Source: Adiantum capillus-veneris
Taxonomy: Eukaryota > Streptophyta > Polypodiopsida > Polypodiales > Pteridaceae
Assembly (NCBI GenBank): GCA_014529385.2
Contig: CM043947.1
Span: 118,895,273-118,959,272 of the forward strand
Length of the DNA: 64,000 nucleotides
Reading direction: 5' to 3'
Shown: one piece after another, positions 10,216-20,310 of the stretch
How the letters are laid out: each line of letters begins with the position of its first letter
Numbering within the stretch: the first letter of the stretch is position 1
Program-made: the position numbers and the translations under genes
Notes under the pieces: generated by a model
What the model was told of the DNA's origin: nothing
The model's input: only the letters and a program-made list of their open reading frames with translations
Databases searched by the model: none

Positions 10216-10640
10216 CAATGCAATTCGACTAACGAATTTTGATGAAGACACAGTGGAGCCAATAATTGCAATCAAAGTGGGTAGCAATCAAGTTGAATCG
10301 ACGACATTGCTTGATTCTGGAGCTCAAGCAAATTTGATCTCTTATAGATTATACAAACAGCTCAAGCTCACAGGTCAACTTCATCCTACTCCACAAGTGC
10401 TGGAAAGTAGTACATCACATTTGTTGAAAACATTGGGCAGGACTATACTGCATGTACAAGTATATCAATATATTTACCCACACAAATTTTATGTGGTCCA
10501 GGATAAAAGCACATAACACTCTATGTTGTTGGGACAACCTTGGCAAAAAGAGTACAATGTGCAGATAGATTGGAGTACGAATACAGTCAAAATTCAGCAT
10601 GCACAAGAACAACAAGTAATATCCTTTGCTCAGCAACCCA
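10216..10640 (+). pseudogene. Gypsy A second retropepsin-like domain (PR2) after integrase
   Basis: In frame with the integrase C-terminus, a domain starts at EPIIAIKVG. It carries LLDSGAQANLIS (Asp codon at 10313), matching the retropepsin active-site motif, then YVVQ and, after a stop at 10514 (TAA), MLLGQPWQKEYNVQIDW, which resembles the flap to ILG-x-P segment. Gypsy B has the matching pair VDTGARVNAVN and MMILGIPWM in the same place. A protease domain already exists upstream (4499-5905), so this is an additional one. Proteolysis, Gag-Pol structural use or RNA binding are all possible. Catalytic ability is inferred only from the motif. Confidence 0.75.
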
Positions 10641-11354
10641 GGAATAATCCGCTGCCAGCAATGCAATCACTGGATAAAAAGCCAAAAGGAAGAGTGCTAC
10701 TAAAGAACAAACAAGGAACTGCCAACCATGTTCACTAGAGGTATAAGAAGTCACCGACCGTAGTGCAAAGATCTAGGTTACCAACACAAGAAAAACAAGT
10801 ATGGGTGCGGAAGGATAGATGTGACATGGCAGACAAATCAGAATATAATGGAAGAATTCAACAGAAACAGATAGTTGAACCAAAACCCAAGGTAATAAAA
10901 AAGATATGGATCCCAAAGCAAATGCTCAGCAACAACTCAAATACGACTCACATCTGGATCCCGAAACCGAAGCAACAGGAACTCTCTTCAGTACAAGCAC
11001 ATTGGAAGCCAGACAACTGCATATAAAACCGGCAAACCGATTTATGTGGGTACCCATCAACAACAAAACAATGGAAACCACGACAGTAGCAATAAACCTA
11101 CAAAGACCGGAAAAACAAAGCTACATATGGAAAGCAAAAGAGATAATGTCTACGGCCAATTCCGCCACAAAAATTCTCTCCAAAGAGAAAACTATGGCCA
11201 TATCAACAGTAGCAATAAAGCAAGCGACTTCTGTAAGAAAGACAATCAAACAAAGAGCAGTAGAGTTACAGCTTTTACTTGCAAAGAAAACAGGAAACCT
11301 CGACAACGAATGCCAATAAGCATCTTGCTTATACCCTCTCTTGCACAACATTAA
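10641..11354 (+). pseudogene. Gypsy A pol C-terminal tail with W-x-x-K repeats
   Basis: Frames after PR2 carry a basic, Q/N/K-rich tail with short repeated aromatic-basic motifs: QVWVRK, KIWIPK, HIWIPK, FMWVPI and YIWKAK, about 15-35 residues apart. Gypsy B has similar ones (QIWVPK, QIWVLK, KKWRVK, YQWRIK). The reading frame breaks several times, so the end of the protein is unclear. No known domain is recognised. Confidence 0.5.
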
Positions 11355-12556
11355 CTTTTCCATGCACTGATCGAGTATGCATAAAATAGGGCCACATTAA
11401 ACGGCCAAGCATTAGCACAATTTTTTTTTTCAACCTATGCACGGCACATACTCCGAGGCGATACCTTGTCGTCCGAGAGGACTCCGGCTAGGAGGGGGGG
11501 AGGTGACCCAATGGCAGAAAGAGCAAACAAGGACATGTTTTTCGACTATTTTTAAGGGTTGTTGTTTGATTGTGAAATTTTCTAGACTAACCCAAGTACA
11601 TATGCCCTTATACATCATGAATCTACAGGTAGATGGGGCCAAACGCCAAATCAAGTCCCTAGGTGTGTGTATATAAGTAAAAATAGCCATTTTTTGGGCA
11701 AAATATCGGTAAGACGGAGAAATCCGGCCATAAAAATTGCATGTAAGTGTATAAAGTATTTTGCGGTGATGTTTTTGATTTATTATGATTTTTGGAGATT
11801 TTTTGGGTTTGATTTGCTATTTTTCTTTTAATTTTACTAATTTTCGGCAGAAAACCTTCAAAAATACAAAAAGCAGGTGAAAAACGGCCGTAATGAAAAA
11901 CAAAAAATATGGGGATGATCAGTGATCATAGGAAAACCTATGGTACAGTGGAGGTGCAATTATGAGACTGGAGCGAAAAGCGTGTTTTGGCCAGATTTTG
12001 ACCGAAATGCCAAACTTCTAGTAAACAGGGCAAATAGAGTCCAAATCAAGAAATTTTTGAGCCTAAACTGCATCTCGCAAAAAGTTGAAAGCACATGTCA
12101 AATTTCATGAAAAGTGGTTCGGGGACCCCCATTATAAGAATTTTTCACTTCAATTTTAGCTCATTTCCACTATTGACCTTTGAGAGAGAGCTTCTGCCAC
12201 CTAGAGCGAACGGAACTTCCAGCAGCTTCTACGACGCGCACGACTACCCGACTGGCTTCAAACATGAGAGGTAGGCTCACCACCTTGAGCTTTTTGCGCA
12301 TGTTTGTCGTTTTGTCGTGAAAACTAGCGTAGGGTTCACACAGAAAGCGGGCAATACATTAGGGAATTTCGGAGGTCATTTGGAGGGCCTTCTAAGAAAA
12401 TGTATTTTTTGCACTCTCTCTCTAGAAAAAATGACAAATAATAGAGCTAGGTCTTTCATAGTAAAAGTTCAAAAAGTGTACTTTAAGTAGATTCCTTACT
12501 CTTCTGAACATTCGTTCATAGTGATTGAGGGATAATCCTCTTTTCAGTTGCATTGA
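11355..12556 (+). other. Non-coding spacer after pol, conserved with gypsy B
   Basis: No coding frame is recognised. It contains an AGGAGGGGGG purine tract near 11490. Around 12110-12270 it matches the gypsy B spacer read on its - strand (44170-44040): GGTTCGGGGAC against GATTCGGGAAG, CTCATTTCCACT in both, and GAGAGAGAGCTT in both. Both then reach an ATGAG followed by a GT that could be a short leader exon and donor. I infer a promoter or leader for a downstream spliced transcript. Confidence 0.45.
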
Positions 12557-15406
12557 ATGAACCTCGTCAATATGGAGGGAATGAGGCTAACATGGAGGGA
12601 CGAAGGCGCAGTCGCTATTCACTTTCCATTAAACCTGCACATTTGGCTAATGGCGCACTCCTCAAATGGCACAAATGTTACCCAGAAACGAGCCAAATAT
12701 CACCTTCACATTGATTTGGACAATGAGTACCAACCATTGATTAAGCGTAGTAAAACAAACACACATATACCTCCCGCTTTCATAGACACGCTCAGAGCTC
12801 AGGGAGCTAAACACATAGATATCTGGACGAGAGGCTCTCTCTACCTTAAGAATCAAGTGACTAATGCTTCTCCATCGTTTGTGAATCCTACAAGCTTATT
12901 GACCTTTGCTGGTAATGGAGAAAAGGGCCTTCTGGGTTATTGTAAATCTCTTACAAGAGAAGATGAAACTTACAAGGGCATTCTCCAAGCTCAACAATGT
13001 GAGATTGTTCGCCTTTCACATTTACATTCTACAGATTAGGTTACCATTTTGCAACATAAAACAGAGGTACAAGAACTGAAAGGAAAGGTGCGAAGTTGTT
13101 AAATGAAGGACACCATCTTGGGTGGTCGTATCCGAAAGAAGAAATTGTGCAATCTTGAAACATTGCAGGTTGCATCAGGAGGTCTCAAGAAAAGAATCCG
13201 AGCATTAAGGTGATGCTTCTTGGTTGGCTACATTGTCTTAGTCAAGTAATCTTTTTGTTTTTTCTTGTTATGCATTGTTTTCATGTGCCTAAATAGTGTT
13301 AGTGAAGCAAATTTTCTGTTATTTACTTATGCATTGTCTTCATGTAGAGATTCAATCTATCCTGACAAGGAAAACATTGACCCCAAAGCCAATATAGGAA
13401 AGAGATTGAAGCCACTTATAAGTAGAAGCCTGGCAGCAGATATAGTACATGACAAGAAGTTTAAGGTTCTACAAAGAAATGTAGTGGACCGCTTTATTTC
13501 AGAGAACTCAGTGCCTGCAAAAGAGATACAAGGCACACTTGATTCACTTGGTGTAAGCAAAAGAGGATATTCGGCTATCCAAAAGTCTGTCTCATCCATC
13601 TTTGTTAGGAAGGGTATAAAATCCAAACTTCTACCATCAGCCTTAAGTGTTTGGAAAGAGAGGCTTCAGCTTAACGAGGCACAGGGAGACTATCTTGGAC
13701 AGCCCTTTCATATTAAAGCAACTTATAGTGGCCATGGAGCGAACATGGCATATGATGAGTTCAATAATATTTTTATGGACCTGCGGATATTACAAAAGAG
13801 AATGGTGGAGTTTTACAACATCACATTTGAAGAGTCACGAGGGGTATTACATTTTGTGTTAAAACTGGATGAGTGTGAGCTTGTTAAAGAGAAAAATTTA
13901 GAGCGTGTTACTATTACTTTAATGAATAGAGCCCTCTCAAAGTGTCCCAATGATGATCCTTTATATTTTAGTGTTCAATCAGAATCTAATATATGGCGGC
14001 TTGGTGCGTTTGAGGTAAGCGAGATTCTCAGGTAAGCTCAAATGTTCACATCTACTTAAGTCTCATTTATTTTGTGTTGCAGGTAAAGAAAGAAGATCAT
14101 GAGATTCTATATTGGGTGTTCCATCGAACTAATATTCCGGAGGTGATTGATCGACAGACTAACCAGGGAGAGGTACTACGTTTAGATGGAAGGGGAGACT
14201 TTCAAGTTCAGTGGCATCTTGCAGGTGACCTCAAAACATTAAAGTGCATGTATAATTGTGGAATGGTGCAATGGCAAAGTCGTCGTGTTTGTTCTGCATG
14301 GAGCCTGCAAAGGTCATGGACCCAAAGTGGTGGAGAAAAGCTCCAACACGTCACATTGAGGATCCTGCTTTTCGACCGGTTTTGAAAATACCACTTGTGA
14401 ATGTACACATTTGTACAATGCATGCCCTTTGTAGAATTGTGGAGAAATTGGTCTACTTATATATCGGGTTTGCTTGGAAGATTAAGAACTCGGCAGAACG
14501 ACAAGTAGCCCTGCAGTGCTTAGAAATGGTACTGTCGGATATGGGGCTTCATGGTGGCAATGTGAAAATCCAGCGGGATGAAAAGAGATCAACTGCTGAG
14601 AAGGATGTCCCATGCAAACCATCCATCGGTGGGGTGAAGGCACGGAGGTTTTTATCTAAACCCCAAGGTACAAGAGATCCGAAGCTAACAAAACATGGAA
14701 AAATATATAACACATCTTATGTTAGCAAGGTAGAGTATCAGAGCTGGAAAAAGCTACGTATTGCAGTCAAAGACCAAGAACCAACTACTCGTAACGCGAA
14801 GGCTGAGGTTTGGCGATCAATAGACATCCTATTTTTGATGTGCGACAAAGATGACTGGTCACAAGGTGATATGAACAAGTTCAAGGAGAATCTCAACCTT
14901 CTGAAAAAATCATTCAAGACAGCATGGACAGACACCCAGATTACTCACTACATGGTATTATCGTGTATTTCATTCTCTCTTATGTGCAAATATGTGAGTG
15001 TAAAACATTCTAACTAATCTGTTTTCATATCCAGCACATCATCTTCAATCATTTACCATATTTTATACAAAAGTATGGGAACCTGGAAATATGGAATACC
15101 CAAGGGATGGAAAAGTCTCATTACATGGCGAGAAATGCTTATTTCAGGCACACACGACATGGTGGCTCTCGAATCAAGGCTAACAGTTTGAGAGAACTAT
15201 TTGAATGGTTCTATCGTAGAATCATTCATCGAATGCAGACAAAAGAAGTCTTGGCAAATTCAGCAACAACACAAGCCATCAGACATTTACAACAACAAAA
15301 AGTTAAAAGATCAATGGCATACAACAACTCCGGAGCTCGTGAAAGTCAACGAAGGTGGAGAGAGACAATGGTGTATGTGAATCACAAGTGGAGAAAGATA
15401 CTCTGA
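12557..15406 (+). pseudogene. Intron-containing transposase-like gene (family not assigned)
   Basis: Gene model from the sequence: exons about 12557-13209, 13348-14014, 14083-14954 and 15035-15406. The introns are 138, 68 and 80 bp, all GT-AG with matching phases. Key features are KLDECELV, DGRGDF, HLAGDLKTLKCMYNC, SSCLFC, THYM joined to HIIFNHLPYFIQKYG, and QGMEKSHYMARNAYF. From memory this resembles uncharacterised DDE-transposase-like proteins common in cnidarians and sponges (G-D-x-K then C-x2-C, then a C-terminal HxP and QG-x-EK motif). A short stretch reading DKENIDP is also present. Defects are stops at 13037 and about 13103 and a 1-base frameshift near 14262. The start is uncertain, and another frame across 12560-12720 is also plausible. 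It sits where gypsy A's ORF3 N-terminus should be. Confidence 0.5.
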
Positions 15407-15469
15407 GTGGATGACATTGTACAAAATTTATGTAATACATAATCTTATACAATTTCTACTTGAAGTGTA

Positions 15470-15902
15470 TCAAGATTTTGAAGGTTCAATTTTGTTTTTT
15501 GGCACGTCACCCTTGTAACGAATCATGAGATGTTTGCCATACTCTAAAAGTTCATCTGGGTTTTGTCTACCAAGAGCTAGTGCCATTGCTGTGTAGGTGT
15601 AGTAATACGCTGCCCGATCACCTGTATAGCCCGGGCAGTAACCAAAACAATCTCTAGCAAACACTTTGTCCACAAGAATGACTTTATCTGCACTTTTGGG
15701 CAGCACGGGTCCACCCAAGAAGCGTGATAGTGTCTTGAATGTGTAAGTTGCTATTGAACCCTCTTGTGACATGGAATTGTGAAAAACTACTATCGGCGAC
15801 TTGCAAAGCTTTGAAAGGTACTGCGCTAGGGCCGCATCCCTTCCACGATACTCTCGAGTCCGCCGCCGAAGGAAGTCATCCTTGTCAGCAATCCAAGACT
15901 GC
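15470..15902 (-). pseudogene. Unrecognised exon, convergent with the transposase-like gene
   Basis: An open frame of about 144 codons on the - strand, ending 63 bp from the end of the transposase-like gene in tail-to-tail arrangement. It reads SWIADKDDFLRRRTREYRG at its start and is preceded directly by a good acceptor (GATACGTGCAG, cut at 15902), so it looks like a last exon. It is soluble in character, with Tyr-rich AAYYYTYTAMALALG and no signal or membrane segment. The product is not recognised. Upstream lies the (GA)37 tract, so any earlier exon is lost or lies beyond it. It may be the second gene of the same DNA transposon or a captured host exon. Confidence 0.4.
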
Positions 15903-15924
15903 ACGTATCATGTCAGAAGTGACA

Positions 15925-15928
<4 letters not shown>

Positions 15929-16003
<75 letters not shown>
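15929..16003. repeat. (GA)37 microsatellite
   Basis: An uninterrupted GA run lying exactly at the junction between the convergent exon and the surviving ORF3 of gypsy A. The Arg-Glu-rich frames it creates are artefacts. Confidence 0.98.
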
Positions 16004-16005
<2 letters not shown>

Positions 16006-16923
16006 ACCATGAAGCTCTCATCCTGCAGAAAGAGGTTTTCCTGCCACGCCAAAGAAGCTTTGGAATGGGAGCAGAGGGTTTTTAAATCGATGACCATTCA
16101 GAAGATAGACGCCAGCAACCTTCAGCGTGAATGGCTACAGCCCTCTCTTCCATATCCTTTGCTAAAGTATGAAGCTGCCACCATCAACAAGAGAATTAGA
16201 GAAGAGCCAACAGTGCCACTGTACACAGCAGACATCTCCAAGCCTGAAGGGGTAAAGTTGATAGTCGACTCCCAGCCCAGGTGGAGAAAGGCATGGCTGA
16301 TGAAGTATCCACAGTACCTAATCCATCTGGTAGAGGCACCAAAAGTCATCAGAGATAACCTAAGTTTCTGCCCTCTACCAAAAATGCGGGAGTGGAAGGC
16401 CCAAGAGCTACTGCAAAGAAGCCAACCTACTTGGCTAAACTATCCGAAGCTGTCAGGCTTGAAGGCAGGCGAGAGAATAAGTGTTCAATACATGGTGAAA
16501 ACCCTAACGGGCGCTATCAAATTGTTCACTGGCTCGCCTGACCTATCTTGCATTATGATGAGGAAGATCTGTAAAACCCTTTTGGCAGTCTTCGAGACGT
16601 TCAAACCGGGCCAGGCGATCGATAGTATCTTCTTCTTTCAAAATACTTACAGATATGCATACGATCTGTCTGGTCAGCCTTCCAAGGAGGTGATACATGC
16701 ATTGTATCAAAGGATCATGTTTTTGCCATTCTATCACCTCCAGGCCTTTGAAGAAGATTTCTACACCGGCTTCTTCACAATCAGCTCTGATATATTCGGC
16801 CCAACACTACTGGCTCAACATGCACGATACGAGTCACTGCCCAAGATGCGAGAAACCCTAAGATGAAGAAGCAGCTCGACAACCATGTTGGGGACGACAT
16901 GAGCAAGGAGGGGAGAGTGTTAG
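16004..16923 (+). pseudogene. Gypsy A ORF3, C-terminal part
   Basis: Homologous to the C-terminal third of gypsy B ORF3 (39029-42576). Shared motifs are EWEQRVFKSM/DWELRVLHSV, SLPYP, PTWLNYPKL, YMVKTL-x-GA, YDLSGQPSKEV, MFLP, AFEE-x-FYTGFFT and IFGP. The frame from about 16013 is open to a TGA at 16864. The homologous frame continues through GTT-stop-ARRGEC across the PPT and stops at TAG 16921, inside the LTR. The first bases after the (GA) tract are in another frame and still align, so the tract marks the break. No transmembrane or signal segment is visible, which argues against an envelope protein. The function is unknown. Confidence 0.7.
16904..16917 (+). promoter_or_regulatory. Polypurine tract of gypsy A
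   Basis: CAAGGAGGGGAGAG lies directly before the LTR start TGTTAGAAGC. It primes plus-strand DNA synthesis in LTR elements. It is also inside the ORF3 reading frame (ARRGE). Confidence 0.75.
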
Positions 16924-17845
16924 AAGCTGGACACACCCTACGGAAAATGACTGCTCGGCAGATTATTATTTTTTGTAATTATTTATTTATTGAGAAAAAC
17001 CCGACATTTCACCTTGTAAATATTGGGGCTTACAGAAGTTTCCAGATTGTATCTTAGTTTTGACATTTAGATTGAGTAGATGGTTAAATTGGAACATTAG
17101 GGTTTGAGAATTGTAAGGTATTTATATCACTTTTTGACCTTAATGAAAAACCTTTTGTCATTTTAAAAAGTTTGAAGTCTGTGAGTGAGCGTACTGTGTA
17201 CGAGAGAGAGTGAGAGCTTCATCTTGACGCTACGTGCGCACCGGTGGTCGGAATCGAGTGCGGAGAAGTGCAGCGTGTTGCCCTCGACGAGAGCTATGCG
17301 CCAATATCTACATTGCGTACGTATAGCCCGGTTTTGCGAGCTCCATCTTCGAGCTTCATCTGGTGATTCGGTGAGCATATGTTGTTCGATTTTGCATTAC
17401 AACATATCCATACGCTTGCATTGAGTAGAGCTACACATTAGGCACTTTAGATTTCGGAAACGACGACCTGCAAATTTCGGCGAGACATCCTATATGATTT
17501 TGCACCAGGTGTTTTAGGTTGGTATTTTGGTTCATAGACCTTAGGGAGAGCGACCTATTGGTGTTAGTAGGGTCTCCTTCAAGTTCTGTGGCGTTTCAAG
17601 ATTGTTTGATGGGTATTCGGCTCTAGAAAGCGTTGTAGGAAGTTTCCTCTTTTGCACTCTTAAAGGCTGTGACTTAGACATTGGGCAGAGACCTCTGTAG
17701 GAATTAGTTAGGAGTCGGTCGAGTGTAGGTTGACACCCTATGATTGCTTCCACGCGCCTGCGGGTCGAGCTTTGTCCTTAGCTGACAAATCTTGTTAGGT
17801 GAGTTCTTGTTGTGTTGACGTCTGTCGTGGTGTATCCGTTCAACA
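16918..17845 (+). repeat. 3' LTR of gypsy A
   Basis: It starts TGTTAG after the PPT, like the gypsy B LTR (TGTTAGCA). Shared segments include CCTTGTAA, TTGGGGCT, TTCCAGATTGTAT and a TATA region (AAGGTATTTATATC at about 17116). The end at CCGTTCAACA (17845) is a guess, because the second LTR is off the window. It contains a half-site, GACATCCTA, of the element's own palindrome at 17484. Confidence 0.6.
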
Positions 17846-17899
17846 GTGATGCAGATTAGTTTAGGTTTGCCTACATGCTCTATGATGTGTCATAACATG

Positions 17900-18234
17900 C
17901 ATTCTGAGGCTTTATATTTGTGGCAGTTCTTGAAGGCAATCTTGTGTTTGTGCTGAAGTTGGATGAGTGTGTAATTGTAAAAGGGAGAAAGTTAGAGAGA
18001 ATGAGCATCACGCTTATGAATGAATCCCTAGCTTATGCCAAGCAATCTTGCAGTTCGAGTGAAGCAACAAAGCCCTCTTTTAGTGTGCAATCAGAGAAGG
18101 ATATGTGGTGGCTTGATGCAATTGAAGTTCCGAAAGAGACACATGAAGTCCTTACATGGATTTTTAGTATATTCCTAACAAAAGTCACAGATAAGGGGTT
18201 TGACAAACATGTCTTGAACGCACGTGATATGTAG
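17900..18234 (+). pseudogene. Fragment of a second transposase-like gene copy
   Basis: It aligns with exon 2/3 of the gene at 12557-15406: FVLKLDECVIVK against FVLKLDECELVK, ERMSITLMN against ERVTITLMN, PSFSVQSEKDMWWLDAIEVPK against LYFSVQSESNIWRLGAFEVKK, and HEVLTWIF against HEILYWVF. It reads straight through the position of the 68-bp intron of the other copy, supporting that intron's placement and suggesting intron loss or a processed copy. It has 27 extra bases in one loop, so it is a diverged paralogue. It ends at 18234, where chromovirus sequence begins. Confidence 0.65.
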
Positions 18235-18249
18235 TTTTACACATAGTGA

Positions 18250-18992
18250 ACCCCCCGAGGTAATCTTTCAAGTTGTGAGAGAGAATAAACTTTTCATTAA
18301 TCAAAAGAAAAGTGAATTTTTCCTACAAGAGATTCAATAGTTAGGTCACATTACCTCTAAGGATGGCACCCATTTGGATCCAACAAAGTTAGAGATAATA
18401 AGAGGATGGCCTAATCCATGGAATCTACAAGAGGTACGAAGCTTCATAGGTATGTGTGCATACTATAGATACTTCATAGAAAAAGTTCTCGCTAATGGCA
18501 GGCCCACTACATGACTTAACAAAAAAGGATGTTAAGTATACATGGACTGCAAAAATGCAAGAAGCTTTTGAGAACCTTAAGGAGAAGCTTATCTCTCAAC
18601 GTGTGCTCACACTACTAGATCTCTCAAAGCCATTTGAGGTCCAATGTGATGCTTGTGGTAATTGGCTTGGAGCTATCTTGCTTCAAGAAGGGCATGCCAT
18701 AGCATATGAGAGTCAAAGACTCAACTTCGATAACTGAGTATTGGGCAAATACAAGAAAAGAGCTACTAGCTATTATATATGCCCTAAACACGTGGAAACA
18801 TTATCTCTTGGGAACTCCATTTATCCTATGAATGGATCACAAAGCCTCAAGAACTTCATGACGCAAACCAAGCTCTCCGACAAACCAATACGGTAGGCAA
18901 ATTTTCTTTCTCAATTTAATTTTCATATTGCTCACATTGTTGGCAAGCACAATCAAGTGGTCGATGCACTTTCACAACGACCAAGGGTAAAT
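18250..18992 (+). pseudogene. Chromovirus RT thumb and RNase H relic
   Basis: RT C-terminal motifs are VIFQVVRENKLFINQKKSEFF, LGHITSKDGTH and EVRSFIGMCAYYRYFI. RNase H motifs are AGPLHDLTKK, KPFEVQCDACGNWLGAILLQ (first Asp), AIAYESQRL and VGKHNQVVDALSQRP (last Asp). These are the standard plant chromovirus signatures. Stops after EIQ (about 18340) and at 18735 and a frameshift near 18495 break it. Confidence 0.75.
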
Positions 18993-19149
18993 GTGGTGTT
19001 TATAGCAACTCACAATGATCTATCTTTTATGATAGATGAGTATGCTACTGACCGAGACTTTAAATATGTAATTACAGCCTTTTCATTAGGGAAGAGAAAA
19101 AGAACCATTCACCTTGAAGGATGGTTATCTTCCAAACGACAATAGGCTA

Positions 19150-20310
19150 TAGTAAGAAAGTCATGAATGAATCCCATACTTCTCCTTATGCGGGGCAAAG
19201 AGGGAATCCATAATCTACTCTTCAAGGAGTAGAAATGTATTTTTGTTGGTCTACCATGAAAAGAAAACATACAAGCGTAGTTTCAAAATGCGTGGTATAC
19301 CAAAAGTTGAAATTTGATCGAGGGAAGCAACTTGGATTATTTCAATCGACAGGCTTAACAAGAAAACACACTCTATGACAAAAAGACTTAAGGCACATCA
19401 AATGGCAACCCTCTTTAGATCTCAAATTTTCAAGCATCATGGATTTCCACAAAGATCCTAAAATGACCAATAATTCCTAGAAGGGTCTCTTTGAGAATCT
19501 AGGAAGTAGATTAAATTTCTTTTTTGGCCTATCATCCACAAACGGATGACCAGAGTAAAATAACTAATCTAACAATTCTTGATCAACTAAAAGCCTATGT
19601 CATGGAAGTAGATCAATGTTCTCAATGAGAGAAGTACCTACCTCTTATAGAGTATGCGTACAATGATATTGTACATACTTATGTGGGGAAAGTACCTTTT
19701 GAGGTTAAAGAAGGAAGATCCAAAAGTCCCTTACTACTTAAATTACATGGGAAGATCTTTGCTACTGATGAATAGAGTCGAGACCTACAAGAATCTTTTC
19801 CAAAGATTAAAGTGGTTATATCCATCTCACAAGAAAGGCCAAAAGGGCCGTTGCTAATAAGCACATAAGAGCCTTAGCCTTTAAGGAAAATGATTGGGTC
19901 TTGCTAAAGTTTCTCAAGGCTCATCTGAGGCATACTATGGGCAAGAGTCCTACGGACCACCAAGAGTATGATGCAAAACTAGCAAAAAGATACTATGGTC
20001 CTTAAAATTCTTAAGCCAGTCAATGAGATGGCTTATCAATTGAAGTTTTCCAACCATTGGCTCATGCACAAAGTTTTCCATGAGAACCTACATAAGCCTT
20101 ACAAAGGAGCACCATCAAAAGAAGCAATAGTTGCAGACCCTCCAAAAATCAAAGAGCAAGAAGAAGTACTTCAATCTAAGTCCATCCTATGACATGAAGA
20201 CAAGGAATTAAGAAACGGTAAGATTATCTAACGATATCTTATTAAGTTAAATAATTATCCTTTTAAAGATGCTAAATGGATGCAAGGAACCTAGCTTAAG
20301 GATAATACGA
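19150..20310 (+). pseudogene. Chromovirus integrase and chromodomain relic
   Basis: Fragments in several frames: a decayed core with YHPQTDDQSKITN-like text near 19535, EKYLPLIEYAYND and VGKVPFEV near 19630-19700, LKILKPVNEMAYQLKF, HKVFHENLHKPYKG, and then a chromodomain-like tail with ELRNGKI, RYLIKLNNYPFKDAKW near 20210-20290. In chromoviruses this tail directs integration to particular chromatin. Multiple stops are present and it is not functional. Confidence 0.65.

Larger units (their letters stand above)
1..17845 (+). mobile_element. Gypsy A: Ty3/gypsy LTR retrotransposon, 5' LTR outside window
   Basis: Seen in order on the + strand: leader, gag, aspartic protease, RT, RNase H, integrase, a second protease-like domain, a non-coding spacer, an ORF3 3' part, a polypurine tract and a 3' LTR starting TGTTAG. 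Protease-RT-RNase H-integrase order is the Ty3/gypsy order. It is paralogous along most of its length to gypsy B (38234-57911, - strand). Two foldback insertions (4257-4455, 8962-9402) and a transposase-like gene region (12557-15902) interrupt it. Many stops and frameshifts make it a dead copy. The right boundary is inferred from a CA dinucleotide after the LTR and is uncertain. The left LTR should lie roughly 1 kb upstream if the leader matches the 1.9 kb leader of gypsy B. Confidence 0.85.
18240..20310 (+). mobile_element. Chromovirus-like Ty3/gypsy relic, 5' truncated
   Basis: RT thumb, RNase H, integrase and a chromodomain-like C-terminus occur in order on the + strand, followed by a purine tract and a probable LTR at 20695. 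This is a different lineage from gypsy A and B. The 5' half (gag, protease, RT fingers) is missing. All frames are decayed. Confidence 0.7.

Noticed and set aside
15801-16085. Open frame rich in alternating Arg-Glu on + strand, and the Ser-Leu frame on the - strand
   Set aside because: Both are direct translations of the GA microsatellite. The same holds for frames at 23027-23239, 37490-37910 and 59974-60413.
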